This document shows positions 22,480-34,139 of a stretch of 64,000 nt of DNA, one piece after another; positions within the stretch are counted from its first letter, which is position 1; each line of letters opens with the position of its first letter. Below the pieces are notes generated by a model. That model was not told the DNA's origin and made no database searches. It saw nothing but the letters and a program-made list of their open reading frames with translations. The stretch is taken from assembly GCF_000699445.3 (NCBI RefSeq), contig NC_067195.1, forward strand, positions 62,285,591-62,349,590, in the 5' to 3' direction. The DNA comes from Schistosoma haematobium. Taxonomy: Eukaryota; Platyhelminthes; Trematoda; Strigeidida; Schistosomatidae. Both the position numbers and the translations under genes were made by a program.

Positions 22480-23688
22480 TATCACGACGGTACTTTAAGG
22501 TATGGATGCAGGGTCAACATTAGTTTAACTATAGAGAAGTTATTGTCAATGAACTAGTCAAAGTGGTTTAAGTGAGATAATGAAAAAGACTATCAGTTAA
22601 ACGGAAAATAAAGTGAGTCGTTTGCCTGATCAAGTGACTTTGTATTCAGGGAGGATGAAGAAACTTACAAACACTTGTATACAGAAAAAAAACACTCGAA
22701 TCAAATGTTAAGGTAGAATAGTAATCACTGGGTGCCTTATGAAGTTTTGACCGTGAGCCACTTTTTCACAGGGCATTATGTGTGTCAATCCTTTTTTCTT
22801 AAACACCTTAAATGCTAGTAATCTATCTAAAAGTGTACTTCATAGCTTGGTATGTACAAACTAACCTCATCTATACTTCAGAAAATCTTGAAGCTTTACT
22901 ATTTGCAAATTTGAGAACTACACATGAATTTCTAAAGACTTGGATTTTGAATAAACGATTTAATTTAGAACTGATATTGACCAGGCATTGACCATAGTTT
23001 TTCGATATACTAGGGATAGATAACCTTAGGAAACTAAGTAATAAACATTTTAAAAAATGGTAAAGATGCTAATTTGCCTTTGTTTAGTTTTACATAAATC
23101 AAATTCTATCAGTTGCAATTACTGTATTCACAAGCATAGGATTTTTTGAGCGCAAAAATTTACTATCGAAATTCCTTCAAAATTTAAAATAGCTTAATTT
23201 ACATTTCAAAAATCCATGTGTTTCACATTCAGACATTAGAATTAAAGCTTCATGAAAAATGTTATTTTAACATGGTCACTTATGTTGTTAAACAGATTGT
23301 TCAAATTTATGTTACATTTGTTGAGTTTAGGTTTATGTAAGTTAACCTTCATGTTTACTAACATAACTATAGTTAATTATCTTTGATGACCTTTTAGAAT
23401 TTCAACTTGTAAATATTTGTTGCTTTGTAATTGAAATCAGTTTAAAAGCGAATGATTTAACTTCTGTATATCGACATACTAGTAAAGATTTATTTTCATA
23501 TTATTGAAATACTTTATATTAAATGGCAATTTAACAAAAATCAATAAAAAATACTTTGCTTTTATTCACAATTAAACGATCAGTGAATGTTTAGAATGAT
23601 GATTTATATTTATATAAAATATGTAACATTTGATGCTTGGTCAAACAGTCTGTGATTTTTCGATATAATATTGTTAATTATATATTTT
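22480..23688. other. AT-rich spacer
   Basis: Nothing recognised. Confidence 0.5.
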
Positions 23689-23821
23689 AATTTTACTGGT
23701 TGAACATCTGAGCTACCTGTTCCTTTCATCTAGATATTTCAACAAGTTATCTAATTTTGTTTATTTCAATACATCATTATGGCTATTAATTGCATAACCT
23801 ATTCAAGTGTATTTCTGAAAA

Positions 23822-24332
23822 GTGTACAACCTTTCACTTGGTATTGTTTGGCTTGTATCTTACCATTGAGGTTTAAGACTGCAATTGATCAGTCTGTTAT
23901 TGGCATATGTGCATACTGTGCATATGCCTCGATATAGGACGAAACGCGTGTCCTGGATTCAATTACTGGCCACTATCCATCATTGCTTACAAAAAAGATT
24001 GTGAATTGAGGTAATATCGAAGCATACGCACAGTATGCAAATATGCCAATAACAGACTGATCAATTGCAGTCTTAAACCTCAATGGGAAGATACAAGCCA
24101 AACAATACCAAGTGATTTTAAATTCACCCCATTGCACAAGCAAGTGGCTATCAGGACACAGTAGGTGAGTAGATGACGCAATGGCGTTTGAAGCGAATGG
24201 TACTGGGTTCGAGTCCTAGAGTGAGCATCAACTCTGAGATGCAGGTACATCCAGCTGACGAGTCTCAAATAGGACGAAACGTGCGTCCTGGTTTCCACTG
24301 CTAGCCACTATCCATGATTGTGTACAACCTTT
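23822..24332 (+). repeat. Sm-alpha insertion with 5' inversion and 13-bp target-site duplication
   Basis: GTGTACAACCTTT flanks the insert (23822-23834 and 24320-24332). Inside, 23835-23934 is the X block on the minus strand, ending at the standard terminus cacttgg. At 23935 the orientation flips: from ataggacgaaac (hammerhead 3' half) the plus strand continues through X, the tRNA-like region (box B ggttcgagtcc near 24207) and a complete hammerhead to ccatgatt. Segment order fits twin-primed reverse transcription of an RNA longer than one unit. Confidence 0.87.
24245..24296 (+). ncRNA. Hammerhead ribozyme, type I (Sm-alpha)
   Basis: Stem I CCAG/CTGG, core CTGACGA (24255-24261), stem II GTCT/GGAC with a U-G wobble, GAAA at 24275-24278, stem III ACGTGCGT, cleavage triplet GTC. 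Core intact. A separate 3' half-hammerhead (aggacgaaacgcgtgtcctgg) lies at 23936-23956 in the same insert. Confidence 0.83.
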
Positions 24333-24578
24333 GGTTATACAATTTACAAATGGCACAATCAGATATATCGTGGTTGCTGGCAATATGCAGCAAAAAGAAT
24401 ATGCGTTATTTAGATGTCGATTGACTAAAATGCTAACTTCTAACTTTTGATCATTCAATATTTATTATCAGGATCGACTATGAAGTAAGAAACGCAAATT
24501 TGTTGACATACTTTGTGCTGAGAATTCTATATTGTACCAAAAATATAATATTGAATAAAAGTGATAATAATTAATTTG

Positions 24579-25580
24579 ATTTTTAATAAATTATCAATAT
24601 TACCGAATTTTTGTTTTCATCAAGGGAAATGTTGATCAAACTGTATAAAGAACTTTAGCATAATGGGCTTTTGAAACAAACTGAAATTATATAATTATTG
24701 GTGATTTTAAAAATATCATTCATTAGTTTACACAACAGTTTACAAACTAAGTTTATTATAAAGTTATAATAGTAAGTTATGAAAAAGAAACTTTGAGATT
24801 CCTTATTTGTTTATACAATATTTCTGTGCAAATTATTTGTAAAGATTTATATCTCTAAAACTGTTTGACAATCTGTGGAATAGTTTCTGAAAATAAACCT
24901 GACTTTGAAGTTCTCTTGACTATTCAATTATTTCAGTTATTGTTTAATTTATTGGTAACATGTGTTTATTTTAGTTGAAATAACTAAATGCTTCCAAATT
25001 AACCTCCAATTTGACCATATGTAAAACACCAAATAAAATTTATTGAAGTTGTTTATAATGATGATATAGATGGGATTTCTATTCAAGCTATATAGTACAT
25101 AAATAAATGAATCTATGAAGAAAACAAAATTCTTTAACACAATTTATAGTCTTTAATGAATGAAAATATGGTAACTGTGATAGAAATTACCATGTTTATT
25201 TTCTGCAAATTTATATTCATACAATAAATTACCTTTAGGCAATTTATTTAAAGAAAAAAAACCTAAACAACACATGTATCCAAACAATTTTATGACTGAT
25301 AACACTTAGTAAACATTTTATGAGGATTTTTTTGGGAATATTTTAATTGTAAAATCATAACGTTTCTTAAAGAAACCAATTCATACTAAAAAGATATTTA
25401 TTCGTTCTTATATTTAATCAATAGATAATTCTGATTGGTCATTTCAATAAAATATTTATTAACCTACTTGTGCATTTTTAGTTTCACAGTTACATTATAA
25501 AACAGTCTATTGATTAAATGTTGAACTTTTATTATTAAGATAATGTGGTACTACTACTAATAATAATTCCAACTTCTATA
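24579..25580. other. AT-rich spacer
   Basis: About 1 kb with no repeat recognised; could be intron if the exon at 25582 is real. Confidence 0.4.
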
Positions 25581-25581
25581 G

Positions 25582-25675
25582 GACTATTCCCATTCAACGT
25601 TCTGTTGATGAAATGATTAGGAGTGATGATAATATCATTTTCTTAAATGAACAATATATTAAAATCGGAAAGTGA
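25582..25675 (+). CDS. Candidate terminal exon of an unknown host gene
   Basis: A good splice acceptor (ccaacttctatag) is followed, in phase 1, by 30 codons with coding-like composition and then TGA: residues TIPIQRSVDEMIRSDDN and so on to YIKIGK. It stands out from its AT-rich surroundings by mixed hydrophobic and acidic residues. No upstream exon was identified and no family is recognised. Confidence 0.3.
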
Positions 25676-25808
25676 CTTAGTTCTATGAACGATAATAATA
25701 ATAATACCTAGTTACAGTATTTAAAGTATTTTAACACTTAACAAATCTTTATTAAATTGTGTTAACATAATAACTAAATTATTCTTTTTGGAATTTTCAA
25801 ACTGGAGT

Positions 25809-25879
25809 ATGTCTGTAAAAGAGCAAAATAATGATACTGAAAACTATGTGGATACGTCTATGGCTCCAAGAAAGAATAG
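25809..25879 (+). CDS. Candidate first exon (23 codons plus 2 bases)
   Basis: ATG at 25809 opens MSVKEQNNDTENYVDTSMAP and reaches a consensus donor AG|GTAAGT at 25880. The phase leaves AG of a split codon. The acceptor at 28741-28742 supplies A to make AGA, then reads FKDFTTENVYNS and stops, so phases match. The encoded acidic, polar peptide would be only about 36 residues if those two exons join directly, and intermediate exons may exist. Weak evidence. Confidence 0.25.
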
Positions 25880-25881
25880 GT

Positions 25882-26500
25882 AAGTTATATTAATTTATTA
25901 TTATAATTGATTGTTTGTTTCAAATCATCTATGATTGAAATTCTCTGTAATTTGTTTACTATATATGTATAACTCTGTAATCATGAGTAAATACTACACT
26001 ATATAATAATATTCAACTTAAAGCATCACTGGAATAATTGAAAATTTTATGTCTTTAGTTTGCAATAAACAAGTTTGATTAATAGAAATTAATTATCATT
26101 TAGCTCCCTCAAATGATAATAATAAACGAGTTATATTAATAAAGTGTTTTTATATAGCTTACTTATAGTATATGAAATGTAATAATAAACTTATTAACAA
26201 AAGTTTGAAGAAAAATGTACTTCATGTGTAAATGAAGAACATAGACAATAAAATGTTATAATCAACAATTAAAGCTCCTAATTCTAAGTATTTCAAATCA
26301 ATTTTACAATCTGTAATAATTATTTGCATAAATATCTTTTACATGGGTGGCTTCTTATGGCAGTAACAAACTCTATAAAATTCTTCTGTAATTTCGATGA
26401 TATAAATAAATCATTAAGTTTAGAAAGTTGTAATCACTGAATTTTCTAGATCTTTATTGTCAAGAGTCTTTACAGTAAAGTCTTAAGTACCTGTTGATTC
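25882..26500. other. AT-rich spacer or intron
   Basis: Nothing recognised. Confidence 0.4.
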
Positions 26501-26504
26501 CTAT

Positions 26505-26668
26505 TGGTTGAAGTTAGACATTAACACCGTTAGATATTAACCCAGTAGTCTACAGGTTAAGCGTTCGCGAGCGTCACTGAGATTGGATGTGTACTACTAG
26601 GGACGAATCGGCCGTCCAGTGCTTTCAGGTTTTCCACAGTGGTCTAGCTTTAATTGATTCATGAATTT
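26505..26668 (+). repeat. Family B SINE fragment, decayed
   Basis: Markers ttggttgaagttagacatta, box A remnant cccagtagtctacagg, hammerhead 3' half ggacgaatcggccgtccagt (GAAA now GAAT) and tail. The first half of the ribozyme core is lost. Confidence 0.65.
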
Positions 26669-27078
26669 AACGATCGGATTCTTATTTAGTTGACACATGT
26701 ATTTTAATCACTAAATGAACTGTCTTAACATTTTACTCTACGTATTGCCAAGAGCCTTTAAACCTGTGGTCTTTTAGAATCTATACTCACATAACTATGA
26801 TACTTTGTTGTCAAATTTAGTGGCCATTACAAAATAAAAAATTGATGTAGTATAATAAACTTACGTCACGAGCAGCTTTCTTAATGCACAACATTTCTCA
26901 TTGTGAATGATAAATATTATGCTTGCAAGTGCTGTATGTTATACACAAGGTATCTAATATGAAAAATGTGATGCGTACAAATCTTGTTAAACAAATAAAA
27001 GTCAAGATACAATAATAGTGGTTTTCAATGTGCATAAATTGATTGCGAAGTGGATAGAAAACAACTGAATTATTTGAT
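26669..27078. other. AT-rich spacer
   Basis: Nothing recognised. Confidence 0.4.
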
Positions 27079-27079
27079 T

Positions 27080-27255
27080 AAAATCACAAACCTAAATTAA
27101 ACGGCCACTGTAAACCTGAACATAGTGGACGGCTGTTATATACTGGTATGGGATCGCCCAGTAGTGTTCATCTATGACCCCACTCACGGTAGTCGAACCC
27201 AGGACCTTCGATATGTCGTAAGAACGCTTGGTCTCGGTTCGTGATCTTATTGAAA
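27080..27255 (-). repeat. Family B SINE fragment, decayed
   Basis: Minus strand: box B remnant (gtcgaacccagga on plus), hammerhead remnant around agtggacggctg, and a tail. The core is no longer recognisable. Confidence 0.5.
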
Positions 27256-27303
27256 TCCATCAATCTCCAGAACTCCTTACTGATAGATGAATTTTTTTAT
27301 TTT

Positions 27304-27481
27304 CAAGGGCTACAAGTCGTTTCTAAAAGGAGTAACTGAAATTGGCATATGGAATAAACTAAACGCTGAAATGTCCTTTGGTTACTTATTTAAAGCGGCA
27401 AACGATAACATGAATTTTCACCGATTTTTTTTATTTCAAAAAATGATAATTAAAAAGATAAGGGAAGTAATTCAATTCTGA
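27304..27481 (+). CDS. Candidate exon, unknown
   Basis: A strong acceptor-like tract (tttttttattttcaag, ending 27306) precedes an open frame starting GYKSFLKGVTEIGIWNKLNA and running to TGA at 27479. The first 35 codons look coding-like; the rest is AT-biased. Its phase 0 entry does not match the donor at 25880, so it would belong to another transcript or be chance. Confidence 0.2.
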
Positions 27482-27814
27482 TTATTCTTTTCAAGTGGTA
27501 TCAGCACAAATTAGTTTTCAATTTATCCGTTTTTTCATTCCATTCTAAATAAGCATAATGACCGTTGAAGCTTGTTGAAAAGAAGAGCATGATTATGTTA
27601 GGTGATTGATAACAACGGATAGGGAACCTCAAACTTAGATTACATGATTCATAATGTGTTTTCTTAGTATAATTTTTTAGTCTTGACCAAACTCATGATG
27701 AATAACACCATAATTCTAGTCACTAATCAGTAAGCTGCAATGATCAGCGCATACAAGGGATAGATCATTATCCTAATATTTCTGAATGAAACACATGTGA
27801 ATTCATTATAAGCA

Positions 27815-28290
27815 CAAATGGATTGTGGCTAGCAGTGAAATCCAGGATGCGCATTTCCTTCCATTTAGGACTCGTCAGCTGGATGTACCCGCATACCCAG
27901 ATTAGGTGTTTACTCCGGAACTCGAATCCAGTACTATTTGCTTCAAAAGCCATCACGTTATCCACTTAGCTAATGAGTTCAGATAGCCACTAGCATGTGT
28001 GATGAGTTGAAGTTTAAATTCATTTTGTATTGGTTGTTTGAATCTTCTCATTAATGTTTAGGACTGCAATCGATGCAGGTACATCCAGCTGACGAGTCCC
28101 AAATAGAACGAAACGCGCATCATGGATATCACCGCTAGCCACCATCCATCTTTGCTAATAATGCTTGTAACTTAAATCAATATTGAGGCAATCCGTACCG
28201 GATGCACATATGCCAATAAGAGATTGATCGACTGAAGTTCTAAACATCAATGATAAGGTTCAAACAAACAATACAAAGTACATTGTAAAT
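27815..28290. repeat. Sm-alpha inverted pair (5' inversion)
   Basis: Minus-strand hammerhead, tRNA-like region and part of X occupy 27815-28077. At gcaatcgat|gcaggtacatcc the strand switches to a second hammerhead and full X on the plus strand, ending near caatacaaagta. The minus ribozyme has a broken stem II (AAG|GAAA). The plus one (28083-28125, core CTGACGA, triplet ATC) has one stem II mismatch and a weakened stem I. Confidence 0.75.
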
Positions 28291-28740
28291 TTATATTTCA
28301 ATTTATGCGGTGGACTATTGGCATTAAACTGCGTTAAAAGCCATACATCATAGTTGAACTTACGAGAGAAAATAATTTTAAAGTGTATTACATACTCATA
28401 TCAAAATATGGTCACCTGGATCATATAAAGTTTTATAGAACACTCTCAAAGTTACTTGTATTCGTTTTAAACCCTATAAATCCTTTTATGAAAACTTCCT
28501 CAGATAAGTGTTTATTTGCATTACTAACAATGAATTCTTATTCTATTCTTCGTAGTTGTTAAGTTTGTTTATTTATGCTGAATTATTCGTTTTTAGAAAT
28601 AATTGTTACTTATAGTGTTACATGAAATTTTGTCAAACAAATTTTTATTTAATATTAGAAAGGGTTTTGTGGATATTATAGTAATTCCAATGGTTGAGAT
28701 CATTTATATGCTTAGTATGCCTTAGTTTTATTGTTTCTAT
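28291..28740. other. AT-rich spacer or intron
   Basis: Nothing recognised beyond the acceptor tract tattgtttctatag at its right edge. Confidence 0.4.
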
Positions 28741-28742
28741 AG

Positions 28743-28782
28743 ATTTAAAGATTTCACTACTGAAAATGTTTACAACTCATAA
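28743..28782 (+). CDS. Candidate terminal exon, phase-compatible with 25809-25879
   Basis: Acceptor ttgtttctatag is followed by one base (A) and then TTTAAAGATTTCACTACTG, encoding FKDFTTENVYNS and TAA at 28780-28782. Very short, so chance cannot be excluded. The larger frame 28806-29027 would then be 3' untranslated sequence. Confidence 0.22.
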
Positions 28783-29264
28783 CTACAATCTTTCCATGTT
28801 ATTTTATGGTTATGTTATTGCTTATTTTTTTGAAAGCTTTATATCATAACTTGGATCCACTAATGGTACTAGTCGAAATAGATTTAAAAATATATAACAA
28901 TTTCTTAAATCAACCTTCTCAATGTTACTACCGTGATCTGAATACATTAAAACGTATATTTTATTTATGCCATGTTCATCTACTGAAAATTAGTCCTTTT
29001 TCAACTTTTTTCTTCATCAAAGAATAATGGTTTGTAAATAAATTAACATACATAAAATAATAACCGTATTCTACTGTAAATAAAATGATCAATAGGGTTT
29101 TATAGTCATTAATTTTCATTTGTTTTCAGTGTTGAGATTAAATGTTGATTAACGAAATTCATTTAAAATTATGTAATTTAATAAATTAGATAAATAATTA
29201 TTGACCATATTTGTCGGTAAAATCTATAGAGAATAATAAAAATCTAATTAATTTAATTGACTGA
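28783..29264. other. AT-rich spacer
   Basis: Contains a 73-residue frame (28806-29027, open from 28764) without recognised features. Confidence 0.4.
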
Positions 29265-29530
29265 GTGTTATTGAGATTATTAAGCAAACTATTGAAAATC
29301 TGCAAGCACTTTACAGCTGTTTCGTACCATTATCGGACTCGTTCAGAGGTGTGAATCGTCGATCTCTTGAGGGTTGAAGATAGATATGTAAGCCATTCAA
29401 TGACAGGTTAGTGATCTAACGGTTGAGCGACCACAAAAGGATAAGAAGGTTTCAGGTTTTATTCCTGAGGGAGTCCACAACATACACTAGGACAAAATAG
29501 CTATATAGTACTTTCTGCTTTTGAATGTTG
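29265..29530. repeat. Degraded family B inverted pair
   Basis: Left minus-strand half has agctgtttcgtaccattatc and cggactcgttcagaggtg (ribozyme remnant). Right plus-strand half has gggagtccacaacatacact, aggacaaaatagc and a tail. Both ribozymes are decayed. Confidence 0.5.
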
Positions 29531-29998
29531 ATCTCAATAATGTCACTTTTTGTGTTCTAATAATTTTTTAGTCGATATAAATTAAATGAGGGGATTAGGG
29601 ATTTTTAATGTAGATTGTGTTTTAACTTAGATATGTTTGATCAAATGCGTGTAACTTCGTTTTTTGAAGAAAACATGTCATAACTGTGAGATATTTAAAG
29701 ATAACTGCTTAGTTCAGTAGTAACAAAAATCTACTACTTCATGGTCTTATTATTTCATCGTTTGAAATCACTAGAAAACTTTACAACGAAATTGCATAAG
29801 TTTGATAAATTTCTCTCAGTTCCGTAGTCCAGTGTTTTAGATTTTTAATCTCTTAGCATGAATTTAGATTAATCTCACTTCGTGCTGAAACCATTATCCT
29901 AAGACTTGTCAGGTAAGTAGCAAAAAGTACTTCATTAAGGCTGATCTAACCAACATGTGACGTCTTCTTGACAAAATACAGTAATACTGATTATTGAT
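29531..29998. other. AT-rich spacer
   Basis: Nothing recognised. Confidence 0.45.
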
Positions 29999-29999
29999 T

Positions 30000-30385
30000 G
30001 AGATCATGGATGGTTCGGTGTTAGACAACCATGAAAAACATGTGCTCACAAGTCATTAGCTTCAAAATATATTTCCTGGAGTTCTATTGAAAAGCCATGA
30101 CCAGTGGGATTCAACCGTGTCACTTGTGAAGCATTAACTCACTAAAGATCATGGTGGATTGGTTGAAGTTAGACATTAACGTCAGTAGAGGTTATGCGCT
30201 TGCGCGCGATACCAAAGGTCCTGAGCTTGAGTTCTAAGTGCGGGATCATTGACGAGCACTGCTGAGGTGATCCTTAATAGGACGAACCGGCCGTCCAGTG
30301 CTCCCAGGTTTTCAAAAGTGGACTAATATAGAACCACTCATGATCTCAATCAAATCTGAACAATCTCCATACCCATGTATTGATA
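30000..30385 (+). repeat. Family B SINE with an inverted tail at its 5' end
   Basis: Starts with a minus-strand tail (gagatcatggatggttcgg...accatgaaaaac), then plus-strand head (tgctcacaagtcattagc), body, tRNA-like remnant and hammerhead (GAGCACTG-CTGAGGT-...-GAAC-...-GTC-CAGTGCTC). The core GA is now GT and GAAA is GAAC, so it is inactive although stem I is perfect. Confidence 0.7.
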
Positions 30386-31186
30386 ATATTGACCATGACC
30401 AGTATTAACCAATTAAGTAAGCCAAATAAACTACTGAAGCGAAAATACTTGATATAGTTAAACATAATAATATTGTATGATCATGAAAGCTTCATCTTAG
30501 CAAATATTATTTCGATGCAAATATTGCTAATCTCATGAAATGTCACTGGTAAAAACAAGATAGTTTGTTGCGTAAACAACGAACACGATGCTGCTGAACA
30601 TCTTATTGATTTGTAAATTTTAAGCTAACAAATGTTCGAAGTTCTTATGATTCAAGTGGTTAATCATCACATGTTTCTGCAATCGACATTATTATTAAAG
30701 ACGACATGAAATCATATGATATATTACTTTATGAATACAGGGTGAAAGAAAACTTGTGTCCCAGATATTGTTTACTGCTGTCAAAAATGATAAGTGCTAT
30801 TACATGACCCACAACTATGGGTCCTTTAATGTGATCTGATATAGTATAATTAAAGATTAAAAAGAGTACGTTTCGTTTATTCAGTTATTTACTAGTAAAC
30901 TGAAGAATAAAAAAAGCAAAGAGGAGATGAACGAATCTAAAAACTGTAGTTACAATTTCGATGGAGTTTTCATTAAAATTTACTAAAATATTCCAATGAT
31001 TAAATTTTATTTTTCAAATACAAATAAAGTAAATGCGTTAAAAATCTAACAATAAGTTAGCACCATCCATTCACTCAGATTGTCAGAATAGTCTAAATCT
31101 GTTGACATCTGATTTTATTTGAAACTGTGAATTGAATGGATAGCTCTGATTATAGAAGATCAGGTAATCATTTCCTAATGAGGTTT
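30386..31186. other. AT-rich spacer
   Basis: Nothing recognised. Confidence 0.45.
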
Positions 31187-31187
31187 T

Positions 31188-31615
31188 ATATTGAGATTAT
31201 AAAGCGATCAGTGTTAGATCACCACTCAAGACCTCAGAGGACTGGGTGGTCGTTTCGTTTTGGTGTAAAAATCACCAGCAGTAAGTGTTTACCAAGCAAG
31301 CGAGAGTCGAACACAGAAAATTCGAAATTGTGGGGAGAACGCTGAAAGTCTAGACCACTGGGCTGGCATCCAGTGGTGCTAATGTCTAACTCCAGCCAAA
31401 CTACGATACTGAGCAACTGTCTTCCATTGTTTTTGGTGGATAACTGCCTTATACCCTCCACGGATGAACTCCACTGGCTACAGCTTCTCACTAGAACTCT
31501 GAGAATTATCTCTCAAAGCTGGTCACTAGTGAACACATGAAAATTAACAGTATAGGCTTGTAGAAATCATGATCTCAGTAAAAGGTTAAACAATCTCCAC
31601 AACCCTATACCGATA
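31188..31615 (-). repeat. Family B SINE, long copy with inverted tail
   Basis: Minus-strand tail, decayed hammerhead (around ctgggtggtcgtttcgtttt), box B remnant, body through gaactccactggctacagc and head (gtcactagtgaacacatg). A plus-strand tail (atcatgatctcagt, caatctccacaaccctatac) closes the right end. The remnant acagtataggc next to the head is tail sequence in the same unit order as at 38534. Confidence 0.7.
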
Positions 31616-31779
31616 ATTTCCTTGTGAATTTATTCGTTACAAGTATAAATTTACTAATTTTTACTAATTTGTGAATTGTCTTCTAAAAAGCTAGATGCTC
31701 ATTTCCCAAAGACTGAATTTGAAAAAAACCATTCTGATATTTTGATAGCCTGTTAGCCAGAAGGGAACATTATCGATAA

Positions 31780-33793
31780 TTTTCAACATATGAGCTGTTT
31801 TGTACATTATATTGTGTGCATGGGATAGAAAGGCTGGATCATCTGCGAAGTCCAAATCGTCTAACTGATTCTGAGCTGTCCATTGTATGCCGTGTTTTCC
31901 CTCAGATGTCGATGTCTTCATAATACAGTCGACCACCAGAAGAAAGAGGAAGGGAGAGATTAGACATCCTTGTCTAACTCCGGGTCCTTACTTGAAATGC
32001 ATCTGTCAGCTGTCCTCCATTCACGACCTTGCACTGTAGTCCGTCGTATGAGTTCCGGATAATGTTGACAATCTTCTCAGGAACTCCGTAGTGTCGAAGA
32101 AGTTTCCATAACGTCCTTTTATCTACACTGTCAAATGCCTTTTCATAATCAATGAAGTTGATGTGCAGTGACGAGTTCCACTCAACTGATTGTTCGACGA
32201 TGATGCGTAGTGTCGCAATTTGGTCAGTGCACGACCGATCCTTACGGAATCCAGCTTGTTGATCTCGAAGTTAGGCGTCTACTTCATCTTTCATCCGGTT
32301 CAGCATGACTCTGTTAAAGACTTTCCCTGGCATTGACAGTAGTGTAATGCCTCTGTAGATTTTCCATTTGCCCAGATCTCCTTTCTTTAAAATATTGATG
32401 AGGTGTCCTTCTTTACAGTCCATCGGCACTTGTTCCTCCTCCCAAATCTTTTTGAATAGAAGGTGAATCATTCTTGTAGTTACTTCGATGTCTGACTACA
32501 GTGCTTCAACTGGTATGTTGTCGGGTCCTGCTGCTTTACCGCTCTTGATTTGTCTGATGGCCATTCTGATTTCTTCCTTCGTTGGTGGATTGACATCTAT
32601 AGGAAGATCTGTGTGTGCTGCTTCGATGTCCGGTGGATTCATTGGAGCCGGCCTATTCAGGAGTTCCTCGAAGTATTCTATCCATCTGTTCCGCTGTTGT
32701 TGAATTTCAGTGATTCGCCTGCCTTCTTTGTCCTTGATCGGTCTCTCTGGTTTACTATATTTTCCTGCTAGTTTCTTCGTTGTATCGTAAAGCTGTTTCA
32801 TATTTCCTTCTCTTGCAGCTTTTTCCGCCTTCATTGCTAGTTCTTCCACGTATTTCTTCTTGTCGGCTCTAATGCTCATCTTCACTTGCTTGTTTACTTC
32901 TATGTACTCAGCTTTTGCTTGGACTTTCTCTGCTCGTGTTCGGCTGTTGTTAATTGCTGTCTTATTGTTCTTTCTTTCTTTGATCCTGTTTAGTGTTTCA
33001 ATAGAGATCCATTCTTTATGATGATGCTACTTGAGGCCCAGAACCTCATGACACGTTGAAGTTAATGCTTCTTTGATACCTTTCCAGTTGTCCTCCATAG
33101 TAGTTTCTTCTTCATTCAGTAGATCCTGTAAGCTTGGAACCTGTTGTTGAGAGCTATCTTGAATTCATTGATTTTGTCAGTATCTCGAAGGAAGGCTATA
33201 TTGAACCTTTGTAGTGCTGTTTGTCCAGTTGTCCAGTTCTTCTTTAGCTTCAGTTTTAAATTGGCTACAACTAGGTGGTGATCTGAAGCTATGTCAGCAC
33301 CTCTCCTGGTTCTAACATCTTCCATTGTCCTTCGGAATTCTTTGTTGATGCAAATATGATCTATCTGGTTCTCTGTGGTGTGGTCTGGTGAGATCCATGT
33401 AGCTTTGTGTATACGTTTGTGTGGAAATATTGTGCCTCCTATGACCAATTTGTCGAATGCACACAGATTTACAAATCTTTCCCCATTTTCGTTTCTCTCT
33501 CCCAGTTTATGTTGTCGCATGATATCTTCATATCCGGTGTTGTCTATTCCGACTTTGGCTTTTAGATGTCCCATCAGAATGGTGTGGTCGTTTCTTGGGC
33601 ACTTCTCTATGATTGACTGCAGCCGCTCGTAGACTTGATCTTTAATTTCGTCGTTGCTATCACTGGTGGGTGCATAACATTGGATAATATTCATTGTGAT
33701 CCCCTCTTTCTTTGTTTTGAATGATGCTTTGATGATTCTAGATCCGTGAGATCCCCATCCTACAAGTGCATTTCGTGCTACTTTGGATAGCAT
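31780..33793 (-). pseudogene. RTE retrotransposon: endonuclease, linker and reverse transcriptase; best-preserved frames here
   Basis: Endonuclease part, 225 residues at 33793-33116: NIIQCYAPTSDS, then GHLKAKVG where the catalytic GDxNA box is altered (D to H, N to K), HKATWISPDHTTENQIDHIC, and ASDHHLVVA with the SDH motif kept. The N-terminal GTWNVRT region is missing. Linker and RT start at 32885-32496 (LLNRPAPMNPPDIEAAHTDL, KAAGPDNIP) and continue, after a stop, with YRGITLLSMPGKVFNR at 32471-32271 and FADD at 31849-31838. RTE similarity stops shortly after FADD near 31785, so both ends are truncated. Several stops and frameshifts, so a pseudogene. Confidence 0.88.
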
Positions 33794-34138
33794 TAGAGCA
33801 ACTCGTTTAGATAACCGTAGTTTTTATAAGTTCAATATCACTATAACACACAATGAAATTATACATTCTGTTGAACAAATTTACTTTTTAAGTACTTAAA
33901 ACTTCATTTGGAAACTTCTGAAAATGTATTAACATCAAAAAAAGAGAGAAGTAGTTGTGATTAGATTATGTGTATGTTTTATTTCAACACTTACTTGTTA
34001 GCATTTTTTTAAAATATATGCTTCATTTGGTTAATTTAGAGAATAGTTTGATCGATTGAAGTACATAAATCTGTTACTTGAATGTGTACTTATAATTACA
34101 AAACAGAGCAAAATATTTTTAATTTTAGTTACACATTG
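33794..34138. other. AT-rich spacer
   Basis: Nothing recognised. Confidence 0.4.
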
Positions 34139-34139
34139 A

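Larger units (their letters stand above)
23690..24578 (+). repeat. Family E repeat split by an Sm-alpha insertion
   Basis: Left part 23690-23834 and right part 24320-24578 align with the intact plus-strand copy at 34140-34515 (shared: atatttcaacaagttat, atatcgtggt, gctggcaatatgca, gagaatt, ttgtaccaaaaatat). Ends in a gaataaaa signal and a taataatt tail. Confidence 0.7.

Noticed and set aside
28806..29027. 73-residue frame as a gene start
   Set aside because: Open frame begins upstream of the ATG, lacks a recognised domain and is I/L/F-rich as expected of AT-rich DNA.
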